Assembly (NCBI GenBank): GCA_946480635.1
Contig: CAMLKV010000021.1
Coordinates: 1 to 12,933, forward strand
Reading direction: 5' to 3'
Source: an uncultured Flavobacterium sp.
Lineage (GTDB): Bacteria; Bacteroidota; Bacteroidia; Flavobacteriales; Flavobacteriaceae
Length of the DNA: 12,933 nt
The position numbers and the translations under genes were made by a program. The notes below the pieces were generated by a model that saw only the letters and a program-made list of their open reading frames with translations, searched no databases and was not told the DNA's origin. Below, piece by piece: positions 1 to 6,414 of the stretch (within the stretch, counting starts at the first letter, position 1; every line of letters begins with the position of its first letter).

Positions 1-750
1 TTTTTGAATATCACGTGCACTCCAATCGTTTAATAAAACCATACCAAAGATATAGTCTTCGGCTTCGTCAACAGGGATGTTTTCACCCATGATGTTAGCA
101 TCAGTAGTGATAAAAGCAGTTTCTAATTCAAAATCAACTAATTTTGACGGACCAAAAACTGGTGTTGTTGCATCAGCAGGCATAGTTTGTCCCATTGGTC
201 TATGAACAGGAATTCCTGAAGGAACTATCGTAGAGCTTCTTCCATGGTAACCTACAGGTATATGAAGCCAGTTTGGTAATAATGCATTTTCAGGATCACG
301 AAACATTTTTCCAACATTTGTTGCGTGTTCTTTACTTGAATAGAAATCTGTGTAATCTCCAATATATACAGGAAGTTGCATTTCTACATCTTCAATTTTA
401 AAAATAACAACATCTCTATGTTTTTTGTTGTCTCTTAAATCAGGGTTTTCTGCATCGAATATTTCAGCAATTCTATTTCTAATCAATCTCCATGTTTTCT
501 TTCCGTCAGAAATAAAATCATTTAATGTGTCTTGAAGAAAAACATCATCAGTAAGTTCAATTCCTTCAAAATATCCTAATTGTTGTAAAGCTCCTAAATC
601 AATTGCAAAATCACCCAAACGAGTACCAACAGTTACAATATTTTCTTTGGTTAAAAACACCCCAAAAGGAATGTTCTGGATAGGGAAATCACTGTTAGGT
701 TTTATTTCTAACCATGATTTTCTGTTTGGATCGTTAGCAGTTATGGGCAT
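1..750 (-). CDS. fahA: Fumarylacetoacetase (FAH), N-terminal 250 residues; gene runs off the left edge
   Basis: The enzyme hydrolyses fumarylacetoacetate to fumarate and acetoacetate, the last step of tyrosine/phenylalanine breakdown in the cytoplasm. The start codon at 750-748 gives a frame beginning MPITANDPNRKSWLEI that stays open to base 1, so the C-terminal part lies outside. Visible family motifs are IGDYTDFYSS (131-139), HATNVGKMFR (142-151), the YHGRSS segment (168-173), FELE (207-210) and NDWSARDIQ (241-249). By alignment from memory with mouse FAH, the metal and catalytic residues would be D135, H142, R151, Y168, E208, E210, D242 and R246, all present. The first ~115 residues form the small N-terminal domain found in full-length fumarylacetoacetases, which separates this protein from the shorter FAH-fold hydrolases. 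It is transcribed away from glyA from an overlapping divergent promoter. A plus-strand reading frame at 647-862 is only its antisense shadow. Confidence 0.95.
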   Translation of the reverse strand, partial: MPITANDPNRKSWLEIKPNSDFPIQNIPFGVFLTKENIVTVGTRLGDFAIDLGALQQLGYFEGIELTDDVFLQDTLNDFISDGKKTWRLIRNRIAEIFDAENPDLRDNKKHRDVVIFKIEDVEMQLPVYIGDYTDFYSSKEHATNVGKMFRDPENALLPNWLHIPVGYHGRSSTIVPSGIPVHRPMGQTMPADATTPVFGPSKLVDFELETAFITTDANIMGENIPVDEAEDYIFGMVLLNDWSARDIQK

Positions 751-788
751 AATAATAAATTTTGTGAAATTGTATTGTTTTAACACCT

Positions 789-818
789 CAAATATAGTTT
801 CTATTGGGATTATACCAA
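789..818 (-). promoter_or_regulatory. Promoter of the fumarylacetoacetase gene (Bacteroidota type)
   Basis: Read on the minus strand, a TTG at 818-816 is followed after 19 bases by TATATTTG at 796-789, an exact match to the Bacteroidota -33/-7 pattern (TTG, 17-23 bases, TAnnTTTG). The start codon lies 38 bases downstream of the -7 box. The element is interlocked with the glyA promoter on the other strand. Confidence 0.7.
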
Positions 819-836
819 ACACTTTTCGTATTTTTG
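804..836 (+). promoter_or_regulatory. Promoter of glyA (Bacteroidota type)
   Basis: A TTG at 804-806 and TATTTTTG at 829-836 are separated by 22 bases, which fits the Bacteroidota -33/-7 pattern. The glyA start codon at 864 lies 27 bases after the -7 box. The leader is short and A-rich, with no Shine-Dalgarno sequence and no room for a riboswitch. Confidence 0.65.
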
Positions 837-863
837 ACGGGTATTTAACAAAAATTAATTAAA

Positions 864-2138
864 ATGCAACGCGACGAACAAATTTTTGATTTAATTCTTG
901 ATGAACAAGACAGACAAATTCACGGTATTGAGCTTATTGCGTCTGAGAATTTTGTTAGCGACCAAGTTATGGAAGCTCAAGGTTCATGTTTAACTAATAA
1001 ATATGCTGAAGGATATCCTGGAAAAAGATATTATGGTGGTTGTGAAGTAGTTGATATTGTTGAACAAATTGCAATAGATAGAGCAAAAGCATTGTTTGGT
1101 GCCGAGTATGTAAATGTGCAACCACATTCAGGTTCTCAAGCTAATACAGCTGTTTTTGCAGCTTGTTTAAAGCCTGGAGATAAGATTTTAGGTTTTGACT
1201 TGTCACATGGAGGTCACTTAACGCATGGTTCACCAGTTAACTTTTCAGGAAAATTATACAATCCAGTTTTTTATGGAGTGGATGCTGAAACTGGAGTTTT
1301 AAATTATGATAAAATTCAAGAAATTGCTACTAAAGAGCAACCTAAATTAATTATTGCGGGTGCTTCTGCTTATTCTCGTGATATGGATTTTAAACGTTTC
1401 CGTGAAATAGCTGATTCTGTTGGAGCAATTTTAATGGCAGATATTTCTCACCCTGCGGGATTAATTGCTAAAGGATTAATGAATGATCCAATTCCTCATT
1501 GTCATATTGTAACTACAACTACACACAAAACATTACGTGGACCTCGTGGTGGTATGATTATGATGGGTAAAGATTTTGAAAACCCTTGGGGATTAACAAC
1601 TCCAAAAGGTGAAATCAGAATGATGTCACATGTTTTAGATATGTCTGTTTTTCCTGGTAATCAAGGAGGGCCTTTAATGCATGTTATTGCTGCTAAAGCA
1701 GTAGCTTTTGGTGAATGCTTATCTGATGAGTTTTTTGGATATGCAGTTCAGGTGCAAAAAAATGCTAAAGCAATGGCAGAAGCTTTTATTAAGAGAGGAT
1801 ATAACATTATTTCTGGAGGTACTGATAACCACATGATGTTAATTGATTTACGTAATAAAAATATTTCTGGTAAAGAAGCTGAAAATGCTTTAGTTAAGGC
1901 TGAAATCACAGTAAATAAAAACATGGTTCCTTTTGATGATAAATCACCATTTGTAACTTCAGGTATCCGTGTAGGTACGCCTGCAATTACTACTCGTGGT
2001 TTAGTAGAAGCTGATATGGAAACTGTTGTTGATTTGATTGACCGTGTGTTAATGAATCATACAAACGAAGAAATATTAGAGCAAGTTGCTGATGAAGTGA
2101 ATGACATGATGAGCGAAAGAGCTATGTTTGTTTTTTAA
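864..2138 (+). CDS. glyA: Serine hydroxymethyltransferase (GlyA)
   Basis: This PLP enzyme interconverts serine plus tetrahydrofolate with glycine plus 5,10-methylene-tetrahydrofolate and is the main source of one-carbon units. The 424-residue length is normal for bacterial SHMT. Motifs run in the expected order: IELIASENF (22-30), [16 protein letters not shown] (45-60), [10 protein letters not shown] (85-94), the [11 protein letters not shown] region (112-122), [11 protein letters not shown] (192-202) and [14 protein letters not shown] (217-230). K222 in the last motif is the lysine that binds PLP, and D193 should contact the pyridine nitrogen. The stretch after PKGE (248-251), through [15 protein letters not shown], carries a few more residues than E. 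coli GlyA; I believe this is usual for the Bacteroidota form. It is transcribed alone from its own promoter and ends at a strong two-way terminator shared with the converging lipoprotein gene. Confidence 0.98.
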   Translation: MQRDEQIFDLILDEQDRQIHGIELIASENFVSDQVMEAQGSCLTNKYAEGYPGKRYYGGCEVVDIVEQIAIDRAKALFGAEYVNVQPHSGSQANTAVFAACLKPGDKILGFDLSHGGHLTHGSPVNFSGKLYNPVFYGVDAETGVLNYDKIQEIATKEQPKLIIAGASAYSRDMDFKRFREIADSVGAILMADISHPAGLIAKGLMNDPIPHCHIVTTTTHKTLRGPRGGMIMMGKDFENPWGLTTPKGEIRMMSHVLDMSVFPGNQGGPLMHVIAAKAVAFGECLSDEFFGYAVQVQKNAKAMAEAFIKRGYNIISGGTDNHMMLIDLRNKNISGKEAENALVKAEITVNKNMVPFDDKSPFVTSGIRVGTPAITTRGLVEADMETVVDLIDRVLMNHTNEEILEQVADEVNDMMSERAMFVF

Positions 2139-2156
2139 AAAAAACTCTTTATAAAT

Positions 2157-2189
2157 AAAAAAAAACCAGCTTAAAGCTGGTTTTTTTTT
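2157..2189. terminator. Bidirectional terminator between glyA and the lipoprotein gene
   Basis: A perfect palindrome consists of nine A, CCAGC, a five-base centre TTAAA, GCTGG and nine T. It works as an intrinsic terminator in both directions, with a T run following the stem on either strand. It lies 19 bases after the glyA stop and overlaps the last two bases read of the converging lipoprotein stop codon (2190-2188). Confidence 0.9.
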
Positions 2190-3732
2190 ATGGTAAGTGT
2201 TGATAAGCTCCTAAATCAGGTGGAGATGTTCTTGTAACACCATCAGCATCTGGAGTAATTATATAGGCAGGGTTCCCTTTTGCTATTACAGATGAACCTA
2301 AAAGTATTCTTAAATTGTTTTTGTTTGTATTTTTAAACTTTGGATCATTTGAAGTTTGACTGTTGCTAAAAACATTTGCATTTGAAACATCTTTTAGAGA
2401 AGCATATAAAGGATCATTTCCAAACTGATTGTTGACATCATTAAATTTGATCAATGTATTTTCAACATCATAATTAAAGTTAGCACTATTGTTTTTATTT
2501 AACCCTAATTCAATATTGTTTGGGCCAAAAATGATGCTATTACGGATATTAGCCTGAACTAAATTGGCAACAAAAAGTGTTTGACCATCATTATAGGTAT
2601 TATCTAATAAAACTGCGGGTGATTGTCTTGAACTTCCAGTCCAGTAGTTGACAAAGGTACAATGTGTAAAATCATAACTTCCCCCAAGTGTACATGCTAA
2701 AGCGTATTGTCCAGCTTTATTGATTATGATGTTCTCACCATTAATTTTACCTGTTCTGGCTAAAAGTCCAACATTTGATGAATTGTAAATTTGAGTATTT
2801 TTAATTTGAACAGTTGTTGCATCTTGACCTTGTATAAAAAGCCCAACCGAAGCATTTTTGATAGTTAAGTGATTAAAGCTATTGTTAGTACTTCCATCTG
2901 TTAATAAAATTGTACCCCATTGTCCAGGAACATCAGAAAAACCAGGTTCTAAACGATCTCCTTCAAAAATAACTTCATTCTCTAATGCCTTAGGGTCGGT
3001 AGACACTCCTCCGTTAACTTGTATACTTCCTGTATTGGCTACAATAATTCCAGATTGATCGTGAAAATGTACTCTTGCTCCAGCTTGAATAGTTAATGTT
3101 TTGGTAGGAGGAACTGCAGCATAACCGTAAATTACATAAGGTTTTGCGTTGGTAAAAGTCAATTCGCTATCATCTAAGAAAAAGCCACGTATTTTATTGC
3201 TAGGGTCAGAACCAATTTGTAATTCTTCATAAGTATAGCCTCCATTGCCATCAGGGTAACGTTCTGGATATAAAAACACCGCGTCTTGAATTAGGGTTAC
3301 TAAATCAACTTTTTGCTGATTGTTTCCACCATCGAACAATATTTGGTCAGTATATAATAAGTCAGTAGGGTTAGCATCAGCTATTCCCGCAGTTGCTTCA
3401 ATAAAAACGTACATACTGTCTTTAGCTAAAAGCTCTACATTTTCAAAATATTTTCCTTTTCCATCTCTCCCAGACATTCCATCAACCATAATTCTGTATT
3501 TAGAATTATCTCCTTTTCCTAATGCAATTGAAGGAATATGGATATCATCATTACTTCTGTTGTATACTTTTAATGTATAAGTACTTGAGCTAGTATTAGT
3601 AAATACTGTATCTAAATAAACTGTGGCTTTAGAAAACTCTAAATTGCCACTGCTAGGTTTAGTGTCAAAATCTTTACGGCATGAAGTTAACGATAAAAGA
3701 GTGACAAGTATAAGTAATATTGAATAACGCAT
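2188..3732 (-). CDS. Lipoprotein with a right-handed beta-helix domain, function unknown
   Basis: The N-terminus is a lipoprotein signal peptide with lipobox LTSC, so C18 would be lipidated. The following residues, RKDFD, are charged and acidic, broadly like the surface-export signals reported after the cysteine in Bacteroidota lipoproteins, so display on the outer membrane is possible. Residues ~30-150 look like a beta-sandwich region (ATVYLDTVFTNTSSSTYTLKVYNRS). Residues ~175-450 show the short repeating beta-strand pattern of a parallel beta-helix: GARVHFHDQSGIIVAN, then stacked stretches such as FNHLTIKNASVGLFI, VQIKNTQIYNSSNVGLLA and ENIIINKAGQYALA. The C-terminus has PDLGAYQ (506-512), an ending often seen in beta-helix proteins of this phylum. 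No catalytic motif is recognised, so carbohydrate or adhesive binding is only a guess. The gene stands alone and no good promoter match was found upstream. A plus-strand frame at 3320-3580 is its shadow. Confidence 0.85.
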   Translation of the reverse strand: MRYSILLILVTLLSLTSCRKDFDTKPSSGNLEFSKATVYLDTVFTNTSSSTYTLKVYNRSNDDIHIPSIALGKGDNSKYRIMVDGMSGRDGKGKYFENVELLAKDSMYVFIEATAGIADANPTDLLYTDQILFDGGNNQQKVDLVTLIQDAVFLYPERYPDGNGGYTYEELQIGSDPSNKIRGFFLDDSELTFTNAKPYVIYGYAAVPPTKTLTIQAGARVHFHDQSGIIVANTGSIQVNGGVSTDPKALENEVIFEGDRLEPGFSDVPGQWGTILLTDGSTNNSFNHLTIKNASVGLFIQGQDATTVQIKNTQIYNSSNVGLLARTGKINGENIIINKAGQYALACTLGGSYDFTHCTFVNYWTGSSRQSPAVLLDNTYNDGQTLFVANLVQANIRNSIIFGPNNIELGLNKNNSANFNYDVENTLIKFNDVNNQFGNDPLYASLKDVSNANVFSNSQTSNDPKFKNTNKNNLRILLGSSVIAKGNPAYIITPDADGVTRTSPPDLGAYQHLP

Positions 3733-3822
3733 TTAGGTATAATTTTCGATAAAAATAAGCAAAATGTTTTAACGAGTAAAAAATGTTTTTATTCTTAAAA
3801 ATGCTATTATTACTATTTTTCG

Positions 3823-3830
3823 TAAATTTG
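3823..3830 (+). promoter_or_regulatory. Probable -7 box of the menI-menF-bshB1 run
   Basis: TAAATTTG matches the Bacteroidota -7 consensus TAnnTTTG exactly and ends 18 bases before the start codon at 3849, giving a very short leader. No TTG is present at the -33 distance, so only half of the promoter is supported. Confidence 0.5.
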
Positions 3831-3848
3831 ATACTCTAAATTTTTACT

Positions 3849-4274
3849 ATGTCCTTTGATAAAGAAAAGGTTTTAAACCAATTTAACCTCATGTGTCAAA
3901 ACACTTTGATGCAAACCCTTAAAATTGAATTTATTGATGTTGGTCCCGATTTTTTAAAAGCCAAAATGCCTGTAAACTCTAGTGTGCATCAGCCTATGGG
4001 ATTGTTGCATGGAGGTGCTACTGTAGCATTAGCAGAAAGTGTAGGAAGTGCAGCCTCAATTATGTTTATAGATAGAGAAAATGAGGAAGTAAGAGGTATC
4101 GAAATCTCTGCTAATCACGTAAAAAGCAAACGTTCTGGTGAAGTATTTGCAACAGCAAAAATGATTCATAAAGGACGTTTAGTTCATTTATGGGAAATTA
4201 AAATTGTAGATGAAAATGATACAATGATTTCACTTTGTAAATTAACAAATATAGTATTGCCATTAAAAAAATAG
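3849..4274 (+). CDS. menI: Hotdog-fold thioesterase, probably 1,4-dihydroxy-2-naphthoyl-CoA thioesterase (MenI-like)
   Basis: The likely reaction is release of CoA from 1,4-dihydroxy-2-naphthoyl-CoA in menaquinone synthesis. The protein is a single hotdog domain of 141 residues, the usual size. The segment HQPMGLLHGGATVALAESVGS (47-67) closely resembles E. coli YdiI/MenI. Q48, H54 and E63 fall at the same positions as, from memory, the active-site residues of that enzyme; E63 would be the catalytic acid/base. A second conserved stretch is EISANHVKSKRSGEV (85-99). The next gene is an isochorismate synthase that starts 2 bases after this stop, which supports a menaquinone role over the alternative of a general PaaI-type (phenylacetate or scavenging) thioesterase. 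The start at 3849 fits the nearby -7 box. Confidence is high for family and moderate for the exact substrate. Confidence 0.8.
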   Translation: MSFDKEKVLNQFNLMCQNTLMQTLKIEFIDVGPDFLKAKMPVNSSVHQPMGLLHGGATVALAESVGSAASIMFIDRENEEVRGIEISANHVKSKRSGEVFATAKMIHKGRLVHLWEIKIVDENDTMISLCKLTNIVLPLKK

Positions 4275-4276
4275 TC

Positions 4277-5335
4277 ATGAGTCCTATTTTTGAAAAAGTA
4301 AAATTGCATAGCAAGCAAAATTTACCTTTTGTTATTTATCGTAAACCCAATTCTAGAACAATTGTTGGTGTTTTTCAGGTAAATGATCACTTGTATTTTT
4401 CTGAAAATTTTAAAGAAGAGGCTTTTATTTTTTCATCATTTTTAGATGATAAGCCTATAGTTTTTCCAATTGAGCATTCCGAAATCAAGTTTGCCGCACC
4501 TCATTTAGCCGAAGCAAGTGATGAGAAAATTCTGCAAACAAAAACTGATGAAAGTGAACGGGAGAAATTTATTAGTTTGGTTCAAAACGGAATTAACACA
4601 ATAAATGATGGAGTTTTTAGAAAAGTGGTACTATCACGAGCAGAAAGTGTTGATATTCCAAATTTTGATTTGGAAGTAGTTTTTGAAAGAATGCTTCAGC
4701 ATTACTCGACGGCGTTTTGTTATTGTTGGTATCATCCTAAAGTAGGGATGTGGATGGGAGCAACCCCAGAAAGATTACTGCAGGCCAAAGAAAAAAGTTT
4801 TAACACTATGTCACTGGCAGGAACCCAAGCTTTTCAAGGAAATGATGTTGTGTTTTGGAAGAATAAAGAGCGTGAAGAACAGGAATTTGTAACAAGTTTC
4901 ATTGTAGAAAACTTAAAAAACGAAGCATCAGATGTTCAGCTATCAACACCTTATACAACTAGAGCTGGAAATTTATTGCATATAAGAACTGATATTGAAG
5001 GGAAGTTGAATGAAGACTCAAATCTCAAGAATGTCATAGATATTTTGCATCCAACTCCAGCCGTTTGTGGTTTGCCTAAAAATATTGCTCGTGATTTTAT
5101 ACTTGAAAATGAAGGATATGATAGAGAATTCTATACTGGATTTTTAGGTGAATTAAATTTAAATATGAATACCAATGAGCACGAAACTGATTTATACGTT
5201 AATTTAAGATGCATGAAAGTAACTGATAAAGTGGCTCAAATCTACGTAGGTTGCGGAATTACAAAAGATAGTAATCCTGAAGCTGAGTGGGAAGAAACAG
5301 TAAACAAAACCAAAACAATGAAGCGAATTTTGTAA
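4277..5335 (+). CDS. menF: Isochorismate synthase / chorismate-binding enzyme (MenF-like)
   Basis: The enzyme would convert chorismate to isochorismate, the entry step of menaquinone synthesis. It has the chorismate-utilising fold, with the conserved half starting near residue 95. Visible motifs are FRKVVLSR (114-121), in which K116 matches the lysine that activates water in MenF/EntC; WMGATPERLL (159-168); MSLAGTQ (178-184); the metal-site helix around KEREEQEFV (197-205, E200/E201); HPTPAVCGLP (258-267); DREFYTGFLGE (282-292); and GCGITKDSNPEAEWEET (325-341). At 352 residues it is shorter than E. coli MenF (431), mainly because of a short N-terminal region. The activating lysine argues against an anthranilate or aminodeoxychorismate synthase. 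Salicylate synthase or siderophore EntC remain alternatives, but the upstream thioesterase points to menaquinone. It starts 2 bases after the menI stop, so translation is probably coupled. Confidence 0.88.
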   Translation: MSPIFEKVKLHSKQNLPFVIYRKPNSRTIVGVFQVNDHLYFSENFKEEAFIFSSFLDDKPIVFPIEHSEIKFAAPHLAEASDEKILQTKTDESEREKFISLVQNGINTINDGVFRKVVLSRAESVDIPNFDLEVVFERMLQHYSTAFCYCWYHPKVGMWMGATPERLLQAKEKSFNTMSLAGTQAFQGNDVVFWKNKEREEQEFVTSFIVENLKNEASDVQLSTPYTTRAGNLLHIRTDIEGKLNEDSNLKNVIDILHPTPAVCGLPKNIARDFILENEGYDREFYTGFLGELNLNMNTNEHETDLYVNLRCMKVTDKVAQIYVGCGITKDSNPEAEWEETVNKTKTMKRIL

Positions 5336-5364
5336 TTTGCTGATTATATACAAACAAAATAATT

Positions 5365-6081
5365 ATGAAGCTTGATATATTGGCCTTTGGCGCTCATCCT
5401 GATGATGTCGAATTAGGTTGTGCTGCGACAATCGCAAAAGAAATTTCACTAGGAAAAACTGTTGGTATTATAGATTTAACCAGAGGTGAATTAGGTACTC
5501 GAGGCTCTGCTGAAATTAGAGATGTAGAAGCTGATAAAGCGGCTAAGATTTTAAACGTTTCTGTTAGGGAAAATCTTAGTTTTAGAGATGGTTTTTTTAA
5601 GAATAACGAAAAACATCAGTTGGAAGTTATTCGAATGATTCGAAAATATAAGCCTGAGATTGTTCTGTGCAATGCTATTGATGATAGACATATTGATCAT
5701 GGTAAAGCAAGTAAATTAGTATCTGATGCTTGTTTTTTATCAGGCTTACCTAAAATTGAAACTAGCTTTAATGGAAGTATCCAAGAAGCTTGGCGACCAA
5801 AATTTGTTTACCATTATATCCAATGGAAAAATATAGAACCAGACTTCGTCGTAGATGTAACTGGTTTTATGGATATAAAAATGAAGGCAATTTTAGCTTA
5901 CGATTCTCAGTTTTACAATCCAGATGCAGATGAACCGGAAACTCCTATCACTTCTAAGAACTTTTTGGATAGTGTAAAATATAGAGCTCAGGATCTTGGA
6001 AGGTTAATTGGAACCGATTTTGCCGAAGGTTTTACTGTGGAAAGATATTTGGCAGTCAATAGCTTAACAGATTTGCGATAA
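5365..6081 (+). CDS. bshB1: N-acetyl-alpha-D-glucosaminyl L-malate deacetylase (bacillithiol synthesis, BshB1)
   Basis: The enzyme removes the acetyl group from GlcNAc-malate, the second step of bacillithiol synthesis; a bacillithiol S-conjugate amidase activity is sometimes found in relatives. It is a cytoplasmic LmbE-like zinc deacetylase of normal length (238). The AHPDD motif (10-14) supplies zinc ligands H11 and D14 and the general base D13. DRHIDHG (107-113) supplies the third ligand H112. LTRGELGTRGS (38-48) is the segment typical of BshB1 and substrate binding. The C-terminal part (EPDFVVDVTGFMDIKMKAILAYDSQFY) is also typical of the subfamily. It follows menF by 29 bases with no clear promoter or terminator in the gap, so it is probably in the same transcript although its pathway is different. 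bshA and bshC are not in the window. Confidence 0.93.
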   Translation: MKLDILAFGAHPDDVELGCAATIAKEISLGKTVGIIDLTRGELGTRGSAEIRDVEADKAAKILNVSVRENLSFRDGFFKNNEKHQLEVIRMIRKYKPEIVLCNAIDDRHIDHGKASKLVSDACFLSGLPKIETSFNGSIQEAWRPKFVYHYIQWKNIEPDFVVDVTGFMDIKMKAILAYDSQFYNPDADEPETPITSKNFLDSVKYRAQDLGRLIGTDFAEGFTVERYLAVNSLTDLR

Positions 6082-6091
6082 TTTTTTGTAA

Positions 6092-6116
6092 AAAACTTTT
6101 GTAGAACTCAAGTTTT
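6092..6116. repeat. Inverted repeat around the -33 box of the tRNA-His promoter
   Basis: AAAACTT at 6092-6098 and AAGTTTT at 6110-6116 form 7-base arms with an 11-base centre. The -33 TTG (6099-6101) sits at the left edge of the centre. It could be a weak hairpin ending the bshB1 transcript, an operator, or chance in AT-rich DNA; it lacks the GC core of a convincing terminator. Confidence 0.3.
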
Positions 6117-6128
6117 ACTATATATTTG
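6099..6128 (+). promoter_or_regulatory. Strong promoter of tRNA-His (Bacteroidota type)
   Basis: TTG at 6099-6101 and TATATTTG at 6121-6128 are separated by 19 bases, a full match to the Bacteroidota -33/-7 consensus. Transcription should start near 6134-6136, leaving a leader of about 65 bases before the tRNA. Confidence 0.8.
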
Positions 6129-6140
6129 CACTCGCAAAAA

Positions 6141-6167
6141 GGCTGATGCCCGAGTTTGTAAAAACTC
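6141..6167 (+). other. Small hairpins in the tRNA-His leader
   Basis: The leader between the predicted start of transcription and the tRNA contains GGC-TGAT-GCC (6141-6150) and, directly after it, GAGTTT-GTAA-AAACTC (6152-6167), a 6-bp stem with a 4-base loop. They may shape processing of the 5' end by RNase P or another nuclease; no known leader family is recognised. Confidence 0.35.
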
Positions 6168-6200
6168 AAAAGCTAAAGCGCATACTGCAAAAGATTAAAT

Positions 6201-6275
<75 letters not shown>

Positions 6276-6284
6276 CTTAAATTT

Positions 6285-6320
6285 AAAAAGCCCTGAAGTA
6301 ATTCAGGGCTTTTTTGTTTT
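6285..6320 (+). terminator. Terminator of tRNA-His
   Basis: AAAAAGCCCTGAA (6285-6297), loop GTAA and TTCAGGGCTTTTT (6302-6314) form a perfect 13-bp stem with a GC core, followed by further T-rich sequence. The A run before the stem lets it act in the other direction too, though nothing from the right needs it directly. Confidence 0.92.
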
Positions 6321-6330
6321 TATATGTTCT

Positions 6331-6407
6331 GCACAAGGGATAGAAGTCTCGTTATTTATAACGAGATAGCGCGAATAGCCCGACGGCTGCCTAAGCAGCC
6401 GATGTGC
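6331..6407. ncRNA. Compact multi-hairpin intergenic element of unknown function
   Basis: Between the tRNA terminator and the converging M28 peptidase gene lies a 77-base, locally GC-rich element that can fold on itself. An outer stem GCACA (6331-6335)/TGTGC (6403-6407) encloses GGG (6337-6339), able to pair with CCC (6379-6381); a perfect hairpin TCTCGTTA-TTTA-TAACGAGA (6347-6366); and a perfect hairpin CGGCTGC-CTAA-GCAGCCG (6384-6401). The single-stranded parts GGGATAGAAG and TAGCGCGAATAGCCCG look like fixed sequence around exchangeable stems. From memory, similar motifs recur in intergenic regions of Flavobacterium-like genomes, which would make this a dispersed repeat or structured RNA; I cannot verify that here. 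Neither hairpin is followed by a T run, so it is not a simple terminator. No promoter was found for it, and either strand could be the active one. Confidence 0.5.
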
Positions 6408-6414
6408 CAATATT

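Noticed and set aside
647..862. A 71-codon plus-strand reading frame
   Set aside because: It lies antisense to the fumarylacetoacetase start and across the divergent promoters, and its protein has no recognisable feature.
837..863. Glycine or folate riboswitch ahead of glyA
   Set aside because: The leader from the predicted promoter to the start codon is under 30 bases, too short for any known riboswitch.
3320..3580. An 86-codon plus-strand reading frame
   Set aside because: It is a shadow of the beta-helix lipoprotein gene, which has a signal peptide and a coherent fold pattern.
6082..6098. Intrinsic terminator directly after bshB1
   Set aside because: The only symmetry is T6-GT-A6, with no GC pairs and too short a loop.
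6131..6180. Decayed tRNA upstream of tRNA-His
   Set aside because: GGCTGATGCCCGAGT faintly resembles a tRNA 5' half, but no anticodon arm or T-arm follows.
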